A stretch of DNA of 64,000 nucleotides from an uncultured Pelagibacteraceae bacterium (GTDB lineage Bacteria; Pseudomonadota; Alphaproteobacteria; Pelagibacterales; Pelagibacteraceae): assembly GCA_902615445.1 (NCBI GenBank), contig CACMOQ010000002.1, positions 1 to 64,000 on the forward strand, read 5' to 3'. Positions 1-9,610 of the stretch are shown here, piece after piece. The position numbers were made by a program, and so were the translations under genes. The notes under the pieces are model-generated. The model ran no database searches. It had not been told where the DNA came from and saw only the letters and a program-made list of their open reading frames with translations. The stretch's first letter is position 1. Each line of letters starts with the position of its first letter.

Positions 1-250
1 CTGATAGCGTCTCAACATTACTAACAACTCTATTATAATCAAAAGACCAATCAACTTTGGTACAATCTAACTCTTTGTAATAATAAATTTTTGTTTTTTT
101 TATTGATGGATCGATTTCTTCCGTAAGTATATTTAATAATTTTGTTTTTTTATCAATTGCAAAATTATACCTACATACATTTGAGGTTGTCCAATAAAAT
201 ATTACAGAAATTAAAATCGCAAAGAATGACATAACTTTAGTTAAGCTCAT
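1..250 (-). CDS. Small exported or membrane-anchored protein of unknown function (3' end beyond the left edge)
   Basis: An open frame reads from the ATG at 250 leftward to the edge with no stop, giving about 83 visible residues. It begins MSLTKVMSFFAILISVIFYW, a short basic start followed by a hydrophobic segment, consistent with an uncleaved anchor or signal peptide. The rest is Lys/Tyr-rich and soluble-looking, with two cysteines. Its ATG overlaps the stop of the upstream GAF-PP2C phosphatase gene as ATGA, so the two are probably translationally coupled. I do not recognise the family. Coding is supported by the overlap and the plausible N-terminus; the C-terminus is not visible. Confidence 0.6.
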   Translation of the reverse strand, partial: MSLTKVMSFFAILISVIFYWTTSNVCRYNFAIDKKTKLLNILTEEIDPSIKKTKIYYYKELDCTKVDWSFDYNRVVSNVETLS

Positions 251-1569
251 TTAACACTGTCAACTGTCACAATTGTTAAATCATCTTTTTGTATCATTCC
301 TGCTTTGACAATATCTTCAATCATTAACTTAAGTCTTTTATTATTCGGAGTGTGTTGATATTTTTTAATATATTTTTGGAAACCTTCAACTTCAAGCATG
401 TCACCTGAAGGATCTCTTATCTCAGTGATACCATCGGTAAAAATGTACATTGAGCTGTCAGAAAAGTTTGTAGTGGTTTCTTTATATTTTATTTTTGAAG
501 TTATGCCTAAGGGTGGACCAGCTTCAGAAAAGTTAGAAAAGTTTTGATCTTTATCAATTACAAGTGGTGGTTCGTGACCTGCGTTTGATAATAATAATTC
601 TTTTTTATTACTATCATAAATCCCAATCAACATTGTTACGAACATTCCTCTTGCAGCAGTTTCACATATTTCTTTGTTAAGTAAATTTAAAAGATCTGAA
701 GTTGAAAAAATAGTTTTGCTTAAACATCTATACAAACTTGATGCCTTTGACATCAGTAAGGAAGACTTGATACCTTTGCCTGAAACATCAGCAACACCAA
801 AACCATAAATTCCTTTTGCTATTTCAGAAAAATTATAAAAATCACCAGAAACGACTTTCGCTGGAATATTTATTCCTGCAATTGGAAAGTCTTCATCTTT
901 ATTTTTAGATAATAAAGTTTTTTGTATTTCACCAACTATTTCTATTTCTTTTTGCATTCTATTTTTATCAATTAATTCTTTAGCCATTTTTGCATTACGA
1001 ATTGCTAAAGCAGCTGGAGCAGATAATGTCTCTAACAATTTTCTATCATTCTCCTCAAATAACTTAGAGGATGTTTTTTTATTTAAACAATGGATTACTC
1101 CTATACATTCGTTTGCAGCAATTAATGGTGAACAAAGAACTGAATAAGTTGTAAAATTTGTTTTGTTATCTAAATCAAAATAAAACTCAGCTATTTCTCT
1201 TACGTCTTTTCTAACATCTCCAACTCTAATACATTTTTTTTGAAGAACTGCTTTTCCCATTACTCCTTGAGTTAGTGGTATCTCGTATTCATCAAGGTAT
1301 GATTGATATTTGGATGCAATACATTGGAAAACTTGTTTCTTTTCATCTATCAAAAAAATATTTGCAGCTTGGGCATTTATTCTTTTTATGATTACTTCTA
1401 ATGCAGTTTGCAAAGTTTCATTCAAATCTAAAGAGGTAGCAAACTCTTGATTCATTTGCGTAATTATTGCCAAATCTTGGTTTAAATCGTTATCTTTTGT
1501 AATTGGCACTACTTTTTTTGATTTAAAAAACATTTTAATATTAGTTTTACATCCCTTTCTTATTGGCAT
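247..1569 (-). CDS. GAF domain-containing PP2C-type (RsbU/SpoIIE family) serine phosphatase
   Basis: This 440-residue cytosolic signalling protein has a GAF sensor domain at about residues 50-195, a short helical linker, and a PP2C/SpoIIE phosphatase domain at about 230-438. The phosphatase motifs are clear: VSGDFYNF (240-247), ADVSGKG (260-266), SNAGHEPP near 330, FTDGITE near 378 and DDLTIV near the end, supplying the Asp residues that bind the two metals. In this family the enzyme usually dephosphorylates an anti-sigma-factor antagonist (STAS protein) or related switch. No STAS or anti-sigma partner is encoded here. The ATG at 1569 is preceded by AAAGGG; Met13 is an alternative start. The gene lies beside a type IV pilus cluster, so a surface-related role is possible but unproven. 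Confidence 0.9.
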   Translation of the reverse strand: MPIRKGCKTNIKMFFKSKKVVPITKDNDLNQDLAIITQMNQEFATSLDLNETLQTALEVIIKRINAQAANIFLIDEKKQVFQCIASKYQSYLDEYEIPLTQGVMGKAVLQKKCIRVGDVRKDVREIAEFYFDLDNKTNFTTYSVLCSPLIAANECIGVIHCLNKKTSSKLFEENDRKLLETLSAPAALAIRNAKMAKELIDKNRMQKEIEIVGEIQKTLLSKNKDEDFPIAGINIPAKVVSGDFYNFSEIAKGIYGFGVADVSGKGIKSSLLMSKASSLYRCLSKTIFSTSDLLNLLNKEICETAARGMFVTMLIGIYDSNKKELLLSNAGHEPPLVIDKDQNFSNFSEAGPPLGITSKIKYKETTTNFSDSSMYIFTDGITEIRDPSGDMLEVEGFQKYIKKYQHTPNNKRLKLMIEDIVKAGMIQKDDLTIVTVDSVK

Positions 1570-1599
1570 TTTAACCCTTTTTTGATAATTTTAACAGAT

Positions 1600-1713
1600 A
1601 TGGAAATCGTAATTAATTCGCCAGGTTTATATTTACATATTCATGACGCAATGGTTTTTATTCAGTACTGCATTGATGGAGTCATAAATATTGCTTCACA
1701 ATTCAAAATCTAA
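1600..1713 (+). CDS. Possible 37-residue small protein upstream of prepilin peptidase
   Basis: An ATG at 1600 opens a 37-codon frame ending at TAA 1711-1713, four bases before the GTG start of the prepilin peptidase gene. The translation begins MEIVINSPGLYLHIHDAMVF. It has no clear Shine-Dalgarno site and matches nothing I recognise. The tight spacing to the next gene would suit translational coupling, but a frame this short can occur by chance in AT-rich DNA. It could equally be the untranslated leader of the peptidase gene. Confidence 0.25.
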   Translation: MEIVINSPGLYLHIHDAMVFIQYCIDGVINIASQFKI

Positions 1714-1716
1714 TTA

Positions 1717-2487
1717 GTGATTTTTGTTTTTTTTTTTATTTTAGGAAGTATTTGGGGAAGTTTCTGTAATGTATGTATATTTAGATTACCAAAAGACAAA
1801 GGTGTCGTTATAGATCGTTCCTTTTGTCCAAAATGTAAAAAAATCATAAAGTGGTATGACAACATTCCTTTAATTTCATTTTTATTTTTAAAAAGAAAAT
1901 GTAGAAATTGCGATTATATAATTAATATTCAATATTTTATTGTTGAGTTATTAACCGCAATAAGCTTTTGTTTGATCTACTACATCTATGGATTAAGTGT
2001 CACTACGTTATTATTTATAGTTTTAAGTATATTCTTTGTAATAATTTTTTTTATTGATCTAAAACATTTTATCATACCAAATGAATTAACTTTTCCTTTA
2101 ATGTTTATTGGTTTTGTAAAATCATTTTATCCTAATTTGGATACAGTAATCTTTCCAAATTTTATAAACTCATTGATTGGTGGTGCTCTTGGTTATATAA
2201 TTGTATGGACAATCATTTTTCTCTACAAAAAAATTAAAAATAAAGAAGGTATGGGTTTAGGTGATGCTAAACTTTTATCGGCAATCGGTTTTTGGTTTGG
2301 ATGGGTAAGTGTACCGTTAATAATTTTTTTTTCTTCCTTAATAGCTTTAGCATATGTATCTCCTACATTGATCAACAGAACTAAAAATTTATCAACACAG
2401 ATTCCTTTTGGTCCTTATCTCATTATAGGAACAATAATCTTTATAATTTTCGGAAATCAAATAAAATTATTATTATTCAATTACTAA
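1717..2487 (+). CDS. pilD: Type IV prepilin peptidase / N-methyltransferase (A24 family)
   Basis: This polytopic inner-membrane protein of 256 residues cleaves the leader of type IV prepilins and methylates the new N-terminal residue. The N-terminal domain has the zinc-type CPKC (37-40) and CRNC (62-65) pairs. The A24 catalytic aspartates are visible in FIDLKHFIIPNE (Asp114) and GLGDAKLLSAIG (Asp183). The start is GTG at 1717, placing the typical GSxxGSFxNVxIxRLP motif at residues 10-25. It converges on the pilY1 operon, overlapping its last codon. Its substrates probably include the four pilin-like proteins encoded at 8001-11045. Confidence 0.95.
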   Translation: MIFVFFFILGSIWGSFCNVCIFRLPKDKGVVIDRSFCPKCKKIIKWYDNIPLISFLFLKRKCRNCDYIINIQYFIVELLTAISFCLIYYIYGLSVTTLLFIVLSIFFVIIFFIDLKHFIIPNELTFPLMFIGFVKSFYPNLDTVIFPNFINSLIGGALGYIIVWTIIFLYKKIKNKEGMGLGDAKLLSAIGFWFGWVSVPLIIFFSSLIALAYVSPTLINRTKNLSTQIPFGPYLIIGTIIFIIFGNQIKLLLFNY

Positions 2488-5400
2488 TAGTTCTCTCTCC
2501 AAGAATCTCTGAATGATCTAAATTGTTTGTCGCTAGCCAATATTTGAACTAGAGTATCTTCTGTTGCATCTGGACCTGCAAGGTTTGCAAACATTCTTCC
2601 TCCAAAGACAACTAGTTTTGATAAAATACCAGCTCCTACTTCATAACAAGTTCCCTCTGTTACAGAGCTATCAATGTGAAGTGTATCTAATGAACCACAT
2701 TCGTCATCGTAAGCACAAACATATGCAGTTCCTAGTTTACATGCGTTTCTATTTGGTTCATAGATCGGAAAATAAACTTTTCCTCTATAAACAGTAGGAG
2801 CTGCCGAAGTTTTTCTAAATTTATTAACTGTAGTTGACAAAGGATTTGTATCAGGAGTTCCTAAATGAACTCTCCATGCATCTGTGTTATTTGTTATTTC
2901 ACAGATTGGGTAAGTATCACCTGTTGTATTTTTACATAAAGTGCCTTGATCTATTGTAGGAGTTATAGTGTTTGTTCCTATAATAGTAGCAGCATCAAAA
3001 ACAAAGTTTGTGTTTCCACTTAGTAATGGTGGTGAAGATTTTGAAACAAAGTTTGGAAAATCACGGTCTCTAATACCATAAACAATGTTATCCATTTCGC
3101 TTTTACCATCCTCACCTACTGTTTCTGATATTCTATTAAAATTACCAGTTCCACCAAACAGCCATAGGTTTCCTGAATCTCCTCCAATTCCAGCATCCAA
3201 CTCAAAAAAACTATACCTTTTATTTTTAAAATCAGCTCCAAGTGTCATTATTGTTTGTTGTTCATATAAAGTGCCCTCAGAAGTCAAATTTATTTTTGTA
3301 ATTTTACCCTCTAAGTCGTTAATATAAACTAGCGCACCTCGCCAATTAGCATTAGCCGCGTTCTTTGCTGTAATTACAACTGGTGTTGAGGGTACTGAAT
3401 TAGTAATTGGGCTTGCATTAGCAAATGTACCAGAGATACCCATTTTATAACCATTTTCATCAGTATCTAATATTCTTAAAAAACCATTATTTTCGGTTTC
3501 TGAATATCCGTACAAGCTTCCAGCTCTGTGATCTAATTCAACATTATCTGGGTCTACCTCTGCTCCTCCCTCTAAATCAACAATAAAGACACCTGAGCCT
3601 ACACATTTAGTTCCTGAGCCCATTCCTCCACCCATAACTGCAACGTATCGATCGGTTAAAATATTACTATCCCCAGTTTTGTTTGGGATTCTAAAAATTC
3701 TTGGAGTAGACCATGTTTCACCTAATCCGCTGTAATCGTAAGCTTTAGTGGCCATGGCTTGGCCTTCGCACGTTGTTTCTATTTTTATTTTATTTGAAGC
3801 AGTATCAGTTAATCCTTGATTAATAGTAACAGTTTTACCAAAATCAACTGTCAAAGTTGATCCTGAATATGTTGCTGTCACCCCAGTCATCGGTGTCCAA
3901 TCATCGCTTATTAATTCTGAAATTGATAAAACTCCATCTTTAAGATTACCACTACTATCTATAGCACTTGCTGGTAAATCAATATCAAATGTAAATTCTT
4001 CACCGTTAAAACAGGTAGTTGCCCCACCGTCATAAGATACATTTATAAAATTATTAGGAGTAAAATCACTATTAGATTTGCACTCTGCTTTTGCGTCTCG
4101 ATTAGTGAAATAATGTATGTCGTCAGCTGGATCGTCAGGTGTACCACCATCATCTACAGGTGGTAGAGCTTTATCCAGAGTTTCAGCTAAAGAATAGATA
4201 TCAGCCGCATGTTTGGCTTCTTTTGATTCTATCAATGTAGTTGTGGCTCTCTCATAAGGTAATCTAATTATTTTACCCTTATGGTCTATTCTTATAACTT
4301 CTTTATTATAAGAGTCGTTGAATATAGAGAACATATGTAGTGGCCCTGTTCCTGTTGTAGTTGTTCCTGTTGTAGTATCAGTAGTCCCAGCAGTAAGTGT
4401 TGGTTTAGTCACATCTAATACAGAAAATCCAGCTCCTCCACGACCGTAAGGTACAAACAATAATGTTCGCCATGATTTTTGGGTCTGATATTTCGATCCA
4501 TCTGCTTCAAGTCCAAAAATAAATGCATCATGTGCAACAGGTGATCCATCAACACCAAATATTGCATTCGATCCTCCTGCTTTTTTACTCAATAAAAATT
4601 GTCCATCATAATTTGCGTTAATTAATAGTGGTAATTGAGCTGCGATCATTGGCGGTACAAATGCCCACTCTTCAGATCCGTTAGAAGCATTAATCGCATG
4701 TAGCATTCCACCATTTGAACCCGCATAAATAATTTGTGCTCTATTTTTATTATTTAATTTAAAATTTTGATAACCTTTACTTGCTCTCCAGTAAGCTTCT
4801 TCGTTGTTACCTTTAAAGTTTGTACTAGCGTTAGGTGGACCCACTTCAATTAGCTGTGAATGATAAATATCTGCCAGAATTGACTCTCGATCCTCAGTAA
4901 TGTTACATTCGCCACTACCATCTGATCCGTTGTAATCAAAATAATCAACTCCCCTTACAAAATTAATTAGACCCTTAACGTCATCATCAATGCCATCCTC
5001 TACTCCTGGTGTATTTTTAATTCCACACGTTGATCCAGTATTATGATAATCTCTTACAACGTTACCTGTTGATTCAAATAATTCCTGTATTGGTAAAGCG
5101 TTGTTCTCGTTCCAATTATTCCAGTTCCCAAGATAATTTGCGTCAGGGTAAGTATCGGTATCGATTGCTGTCCAAATATTTCTACCAGTTGATTTTTGAG
5201 CTTTAATTGAACGAGCAGCATCCCAGTTACCAAATGGATTTGAGGGCGAGGTGTCATGTTTAACTTCGCCATCTACAATTGATTTTCTCAGTAAGTGTCC
5301 AGTCCATTCTCCATTAGCTTCATAAGTAAACTGAGCTTGATAAACAGATCCTCCTTCTTCAAGAGTTGCTGTAATTGATGGAGCTGAGAAAGATAATCTC

Positions 5401-7409
5401 TCAGCAATAATCTGTCTAATTTTTGATCCAATCTCTGTTTTTAAATCTTCAGGAGTATCAGCTCCAATAGCTCTTTCGCATCCTGTTTTATCTGAAAGTG
5501 GCTCAAAAGTGTATGGATCTGTAACATCCCAATAATTTCCAGGGCTCTTACAAGAGCCAGCTCTTGCTAACCTATCAAATATTGGCTTAGCAGATGTATT
5601 ATAAGAACCACCATATCCAACCATAAGAGTTGTTACTTTATGCTCATCTTTTAACCTTGCTAAAGTTCTGTAAGCTTCCCACCAATTTCTGATATAACCA
5701 TCACTAATTACAATCACATAATTCAACTGACATGGTAAATTTGGATCTATGATAGGTGTGTCTCCTCTTAAATTTCCAAAATAATTATAAGCTATTTCCG
5801 CAAAAGAATTTCCATCTGTCCCCCATGCCATGCCAATGTTTGGTAAAACTTCTAGAATTTTATCAGCACCTTTTGGGCTTACTCCAACATTTAAACACCA
5901 ATCATTTAAACAAGGATTCGATTTTCCATCTGGGTGAACTGGATCTCCATCCCATCCACCTTCATTATACCAGCAAGCATTATGATAATGACAATATTTT
6001 TCACCTCCTCCTCTTGCTGTTGACCACCAGGCCGCACCACCACGCCAATCTGTTGTTCCAGAGTTCCAATGCCCAAAACCAAAATTTGCTCCCGCTGTTA
6101 ATGCGCTATCAGTTACGATAGCCTCAATCGCATCTTTTGCACCTTCAAATTTTGATACTTTTGCTCCACCGTATCTTGCTCTCCATGCTGTATCTTTATC
6201 AGCATCGGTTAATTTATTTACATCAAATTTGTGAATGAATGAATTTCTATCACCCACTAAAACTCTTGAAGAGCTTGTAAAAATATTATTAGCAAAAGTA
6301 GAGCTCGATGCTTTTCCAGGCATATTAAACTCGACATTTGCAGCAGAAACTGTTCCTGGGTCTTGATTATCAAAGACAGAACCTGTTCCGTTTTTACCAA
6401 TAGTTATATCTAAACTTGCTGTAAAATTTGTATGATTAACTGAAATTCTTTGAAGAACATGTGAGTTCTTACTTGTGGTATAGATCTTATTATTTACATC
6501 CCGAGAATATTTGATTGAATAAATATCTTTTATATCATCTGTATAAGAGTTTTGTACACTAGGGCTCTGTACTCTATTACGTCCAGTATTTATATAATAA
6601 TCCCAATTACCATCGGTTGGACAATAAAGATTATTACCATCTTTTGATAACTCAAAACCGAATAGACTCTGACCTCTTGCTAAATAAATATAATCTCCGT
6701 TATTACTTATAGTCATAGACATAGCTTTGTTGCCCGCTAATGAGCTACCAAAATATTGTCCGTTATTTATAGAACATCTTTTTTGTGCACCAGTTGTTAA
6801 ATTTTTGACATATAGTTTACCTTTTTTTCCACCCCCTTCATGAGTTCTACCTCCTACAAAAAGAATTTCTTCATTATCTATCTCTCTTATCTCTAACAGA
6901 GCTGGCATTGCAATTTTAGTTTTGTTAAATCCAATTACCTCAACACATACACCTGAGCTGTTAATTGCAACTATCTGTCCTCCACCTTGTGTTGAAAGAC
7001 CGTAAACTACATCATTTGAGGTTACATCTCCTGCCCAACTTTTATTAACTTTAGAATTTGTACCGCAATCTGGGTCATTATTACTTCCTCTAAAATTTAT
7101 TGCATTTTTTGCAAATGATACATCTCTAGCGCCATCTGCACTTAAAATTTTTGAAAAACCTCTACCGTTTTCAGCAAAAATGATATTGCCATCACTTAAC
7201 TCTACCGCCCAGTCAATACCGTAAGTACCCATACCACCCGATACTATATTTCTCATACTAACCGAACTATCTAATAGTATTAAAATATTAGCGGGAACAT
7301 CTCCCTCTCCTGAACCAGGAGGGATTGGTTTGGTAAATGATTTTGGAATTATTATTAAAAATAATATTAAGTTTAAGATGAGAGTTTTTATCAAAGTTTT
7401 AGTTTTCAT
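2484..7409 (-). CDS. pilY1: PilY1/PilC-type pilus tip adhesin with N-terminal von Willebrand A-like domain
   Basis: This 1641-residue exported protein has an N-terminal signal sequence (about 1-26) and a MIDAS-like DSSVS motif at 47-51, typical of a von Willebrand A domain. The C-terminal third is a PilC beta-propeller: YAGSNGGMLHAINA near residue 896, a GGGMGSG segment, and the usual ending SWREN at the extreme C-terminus. Family members sit at the pilus tip, promote pilus extension and adhesion, and act with minor pilins. The gene is last in the minus-strand pilin operon, its ATG overlapping the preceding stop by four bases. Many Cys residues in the N-terminal half suggest disulfides. It is long for the family, and the linker at about 1,100-1,250 resembles nothing I know. 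Confidence 0.92.
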   Translation of the reverse strand: MKTKTLIKTLILNLILFLIIIPKSFTKPIPPGSGEGDVPANILILLDSSVSMRNIVSGGMGTYGIDWAVELSDGNIIFAENGRGFSKILSADGARDVSFAKNAINFRGSNNDPDCGTNSKVNKSWAGDVTSNDVVYGLSTQGGGQIVAINSSGVCVEVIGFNKTKIAMPALLEIREIDNEEILFVGGRTHEGGGKKGKLYVKNLTTGAQKRCSINNGQYFGSSLAGNKAMSMTISNNGDYIYLARGQSLFGFELSKDGNNLYCPTDGNWDYYINTGRNRVQSPSVQNSYTDDIKDIYSIKYSRDVNNKIYTTSKNSHVLQRISVNHTNFTASLDITIGKNGTGSVFDNQDPGTVSAANVEFNMPGKASSSTFANNIFTSSSRVLVGDRNSFIHKFDVNKLTDADKDTAWRARYGGAKVSKFEGAKDAIEAIVTDSALTAGANFGFGHWNSGTTDWRGGAAWWSTARGGGEKYCHYHNACWYNEGGWDGDPVHPDGKSNPCLNDWCLNVGVSPKGADKILEVLPNIGMAWGTDGNSFAEIAYNYFGNLRGDTPIIDPNLPCQLNYVIVISDGYIRNWWEAYRTLARLKDEHKVTTLMVGYGGSYNTSAKPIFDRLARAGSCKSPGNYWDVTDPYTFEPLSDKTGCERAIGADTPEDLKTEIGSKIRQIIAERLSFSAPSITATLEEGGSVYQAQFTYEANGEWTGHLLRKSIVDGEVKHDTSPSNPFGNWDAARSIKAQKSTGRNIWTAIDTDTYPDANYLGNWNNWNENNALPIQELFESTGNVVRDYHNTGSTCGIKNTPGVEDGIDDDVKGLINFVRGVDYFDYNGSDGSGECNITEDRESILADIYHSQLIEVGPPNASTNFKGNNEEAYWRASKGYQNFKLNNKNRAQIIYAGSNGGMLHAINASNGSEEWAFVPPMIAAQLPLLINANYDGQFLLSKKAGGSNAIFGVDGSPVAHDAFIFGLEADGSKYQTQKSWRTLLFVPYGRGGAGFSVLDVTKPTLTAGTTDTTTGTTTTGTGPLHMFSIFNDSYNKEVIRIDHKGKIIRLPYERATTTLIESKEAKHAADIYSLAETLDKALPPVDDGGTPDDPADDIHYFTNRDAKAECKSNSDFTPNNFINVSYDGGATTCFNGEEFTFDIDLPASAIDSSGNLKDGVLSISELISDDWTPMTGVTATYSGSTLTVDFGKTVTINQGLTDTASNKIKIETTCEGQAMATKAYDYSGLGETWSTPRIFRIPNKTGDSNILTDRYVAVMGGGMGSGTKCVGSGVFIVDLEGGAEVDPDNVELDHRAGSLYGYSETENNGFLRILDTDENGYKMGISGTFANASPITNSVPSTPVVITAKNAANANWRGALVYINDLEGKITKINLTSEGTLYEQQTIMTLGADFKNKRYSFFELDAGIGGDSGNLWLFGGTGNFNRISETVGEDGKSEMDNIVYGIRDRDFPNFVSKSSPPLLSGNTNFVFDAATIIGTNTITPTIDQGTLCKNTTGDTYPICEITNNTDAWRVHLGTPDTNPLSTTVNKFRKTSAAPTVYRGKVYFPIYEPNRNACKLGTAYVCAYDDECGSLDTLHIDSSVTEGTCYEVGAGILSKLVVFGGRMFANLAGPDATEDTLVQILASDKQFRSFRDSWRENY

Positions 7410-7975
7410 TCGCTACCGTCTTCCATTAATACTTCAAAATATTGTGGTGAGGTGACAGCTACACCCTCTATAATTTCACCACTATTAGATTTAATTTTAT
7501 AATAATAAATTTGCTTACCCGCAATGTCCCAAAATTTATATCCGCCCCATTGATTGCTTTCGGTATCTATTTGACCGAAATTTGTTTGAACATATTGATT
7601 TAATAAACCTTCTTTGCTCTGATCATTATTAGGACCATTTTGCACCTCTATCTCTACTGCTGCCACTCTATTATTTACCACGTAACCTTTTATAATTACT
7701 TCTCCAAAATCAATATCTGCACAAAACGCCTTCTTCTCTGTAACATGAACTGATACTGGCCCACCTATACCCTCTAATCCACTTGATTTAGATCTTGAAG
7801 TAGTACCGCCTGGTTGATTTGTTACATACGTGCTTTGATCATCTATGTTACCAAAAATATTCTCAATTGTGCTTTTGTCTGAACCTATTTCTATACTTAA
7901 TAAATCACATGCCCATAAATTTTGAACTCTTAACAAAGAAAAAACCATCAAAAATATAAAAAAAAATTTTTTCAT
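7406..7975 (-). CDS. Exported protein of unknown function in the type IV pilus operon
   Basis: This 189-residue protein starts with a clear signal peptide (MKKFFFIFLMVFSLL...LWA) followed at once by Cys, so it could be a lipoprotein, although the Trp in the LWAC box is not canonical. The mature part is acidic, with a second Cys in a KKAFCADIDFGEV segment, and looks mostly beta. It lies between pilX and pilY1 and overlaps the pilY1 start by four bases, so it is almost certainly co-expressed with the adhesin. I recognise no family. By position it could be a PilY1-assembly partner or a periplasmic pilus accessory protein; that is inference only. Confidence 0.75.
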   Translation of the reverse strand: MKKFFFIFLMVFSLLRVQNLWACDLLSIEIGSDKSTIENIFGNIDDQSTYVTNQPGGTTSRSKSSGLEGIGGPVSVHVTEKKAFCADIDFGEVIIKGYVVNNRVAAVEIEVQNGPNNDQSKEGLLNQYVQTNFGQIDTESNQWGGYKFWDIAGKQIYYYKIKSNSGEIIEGVAVTSPQYFEVLMEDGSE

Positions 7976-8000
7976 TTAATTCCGTATAATATCATTTTTT

Positions 8001-8669
8001 TTAACCTGGTAAAACCACTAAGCTTTCAAGTGGTATTATAACCCTATCATCATCATAAATGCCACATGAATAAATTCTATAAGCAGTACCAGAGCTAATT
8101 ACATCTACAGATCCTTGTGCAACACTTGATCCCGCTTCCTGAAATTCAGCCTTACCTACATTAACCATAAAATATTCATAGGTATAATTATTTAGCAATC
8201 GTTCTTCTATATCTTTAAATTTTTCCTCTTTACCACTGGCAGATGCATAAACTTGATCTACAATAGGCTTTACAATTCTATAAAAGCTGCCACCTGTATG
8301 ATGCGCAACTACATCTTCTAAGTTTATTATGTTTTTAAAGCTTCTATAACAAACAGATGATGTATCTACCTTAACAGTATTTGAAGGAGGTATATTTTTA
8401 GTACTAGTATCAGTTATTGAACTTTCTAAGCCATCATCAATCGCTCTTCTTGGTAACCCTAAAAAAGTATTAACCAAAAACTTTTCAGCTTCCAACAATC
8501 CAGTCTCCGCAACATAAAATGCTTGTTGACTTAAATCATCATTATTATTGTCTCTATGATCACTGGATGAAAGTACAATTAAGGTTCCACCCATTAATGA
8601 CATTGCTATCAATAAAACTAAAGATAAGATCAATGTAAATCCTTGAATATTTTTATTTTTATTCATCAT
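8001..8669 (-). CDS. pilX: PilX-type minor pilin
   Basis: The 222-residue product has the PilX N-terminal signature: a short leader ending in G, then FTLILSLVLLIAMSLMGG and the SQQAFYVAETGL segment where PilX proteins typically read A-x-x-A-E-x-G. It should be processed by prepilin peptidase and join the tip-initiation complex with PilV, PilW, FimT and PilY1. The start ATG overlaps the pilW stop (ATGATGA), giving two adjacent possible Met starts at 8669 and 8666. The soluble C-terminal part is divergent and has two Cys residues, a plausible disulfide. Confidence 0.88.
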   Translation of the reverse strand: MMNKNKNIQGFTLILSLVLLIAMSLMGGTLIVLSSSDHRDNNNDDLSQQAFYVAETGLLEAEKFLVNTFLGLPRRAIDDGLESSITDTSTKNIPPSNTVKVDTSSVCYRSFKNIINLEDVVAHHTGGSFYRIVKPIVDQVYASASGKEEKFKDIEERLLNNYTYEYFMVNVGKAEFQEAGSSVAQGSVDVISSGTAYRIYSCGIYDDDRVIIPLESLVVLPG

Positions 8670-9610
8670 CCTCCGATATTCCTAGTATGAACACTTACAA
8701 CAACATTATCTCTAAGATATTTGTCATCAAATCCGACCCCGGTGTATCTATCTATATTTAATGTTTTTAAAAATTTTTTTTGTTTAGGCTTGTTTTTAAA
8801 AAATTCTTTATTTGATCTAAATGTTAGCGACATATCAACTTGTCTAATTTTATATAAACCTGCTCTATTATCATTATCTGGTAAAGGATAGTCACCATCT
8901 TTCCATAAATGATGACCATTTTCATCAAATAATAAAAATTCCATATCAACTAAATGTGATCTTACTTCTTGTTTTGTATAACACTCTTCGCAGCTGCTGG
9001 TCCAATTGCCCATTGGGGTCGTATCATTTTCTATCCAGCTTTCTTTAGTTTTATAAACGCCGTAATAATCGTTGTCAGGATCTCCATCCTCACTTTTGAT
9101 TGGCAATGCAAAATAAGTAATTTTATATCTTTTATATTGCTGAATTGGATCATTTTTATCAAAATCACCATAGACAATGTGTATTAAATCACAGCAAGTA
9201 TCTGTTGATCGATTTTTTGGAATTATTGGTGGTTCTGTACCTGGTGGTAATGTATCTGCAGCAGAATATCCCAAGATATCTCTTAGAACTATAATTGGGT
9301 CATGACTATCTATAATTCCTCTGTTGCTTTCTAACCCTGTCACATGTGTTAGGTTATCTGCAAAAGGAATACCCTCATCATTTATTCCATAATAATATTT
9401 GAAACCTGCTAATCTAATATCTTTCATCATCATTCCAACAATGTCTCTACTCGAGCTACTTATCCTTGCTTTATCAGTTACTTGTTTATAACTGCTGTTT
9501 ACAGCGGTGTAAGATGCAAACATTGCACCCATCATTAAAGCTGTAACAGCCACTCCCACTAGCAACTCAATGAGTGTAACTCCAGATATCTTATTCAATT
9601 TTCTATTCAT
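8666..9610 (-). CDS. pilW: PilW-type minor pilin
   Basis: This 314-residue pseudopilin begins MNRKLNKISG followed by VTLIELLVGVAVTALMMG, a class III prepilin leader with Glu5 of the mature protein conserved. The long globular region has a DIVGMMMKDIRLAGF segment typical of PilW proteins, and several Cys pairs. It is a membrane-anchored minor pilin thought to prime pilus assembly. The start overlaps the pilV stop by one base and its own stop overlaps pilX, so the pilins form one translationally coupled unit. Confidence 0.9.
   Translation of the reverse strand: MNRKLNKISGVTLIELLVGVAVTALMMGAMFASYTAVNSSYKQVTDKARISSSSRDIVGMMMKDIRLAGFKYYYGINDEGIPFADNLTHVTGLESNRGIIDSHDPIIVLRDILGYSAADTLPPGTEPPIIPKNRSTDTCCDLIHIVYGDFDKNDPIQQYKRYKITYFALPIKSEDGDPDNDYYGVYKTKESWIENDTTPMGNWTSSCEECYTKQEVRSHLVDMEFLLFDENGHHLWKDGDYPLPDNDNRAGLYKIRQVDMSLTFRSNKEFFKNKPKQKKFLKTLNIDRYTGVGFDDKYLRDNVVVSVHTRNIGG

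Noticed and set aside
5756-6121. 121-codon plus-strand frame inside pilY1
   Set aside because: It is antisense to a strongly supported PilY1 coding region, is Leu/His-rich low-complexity sequence with no domain, and has no independent start or neighbours.
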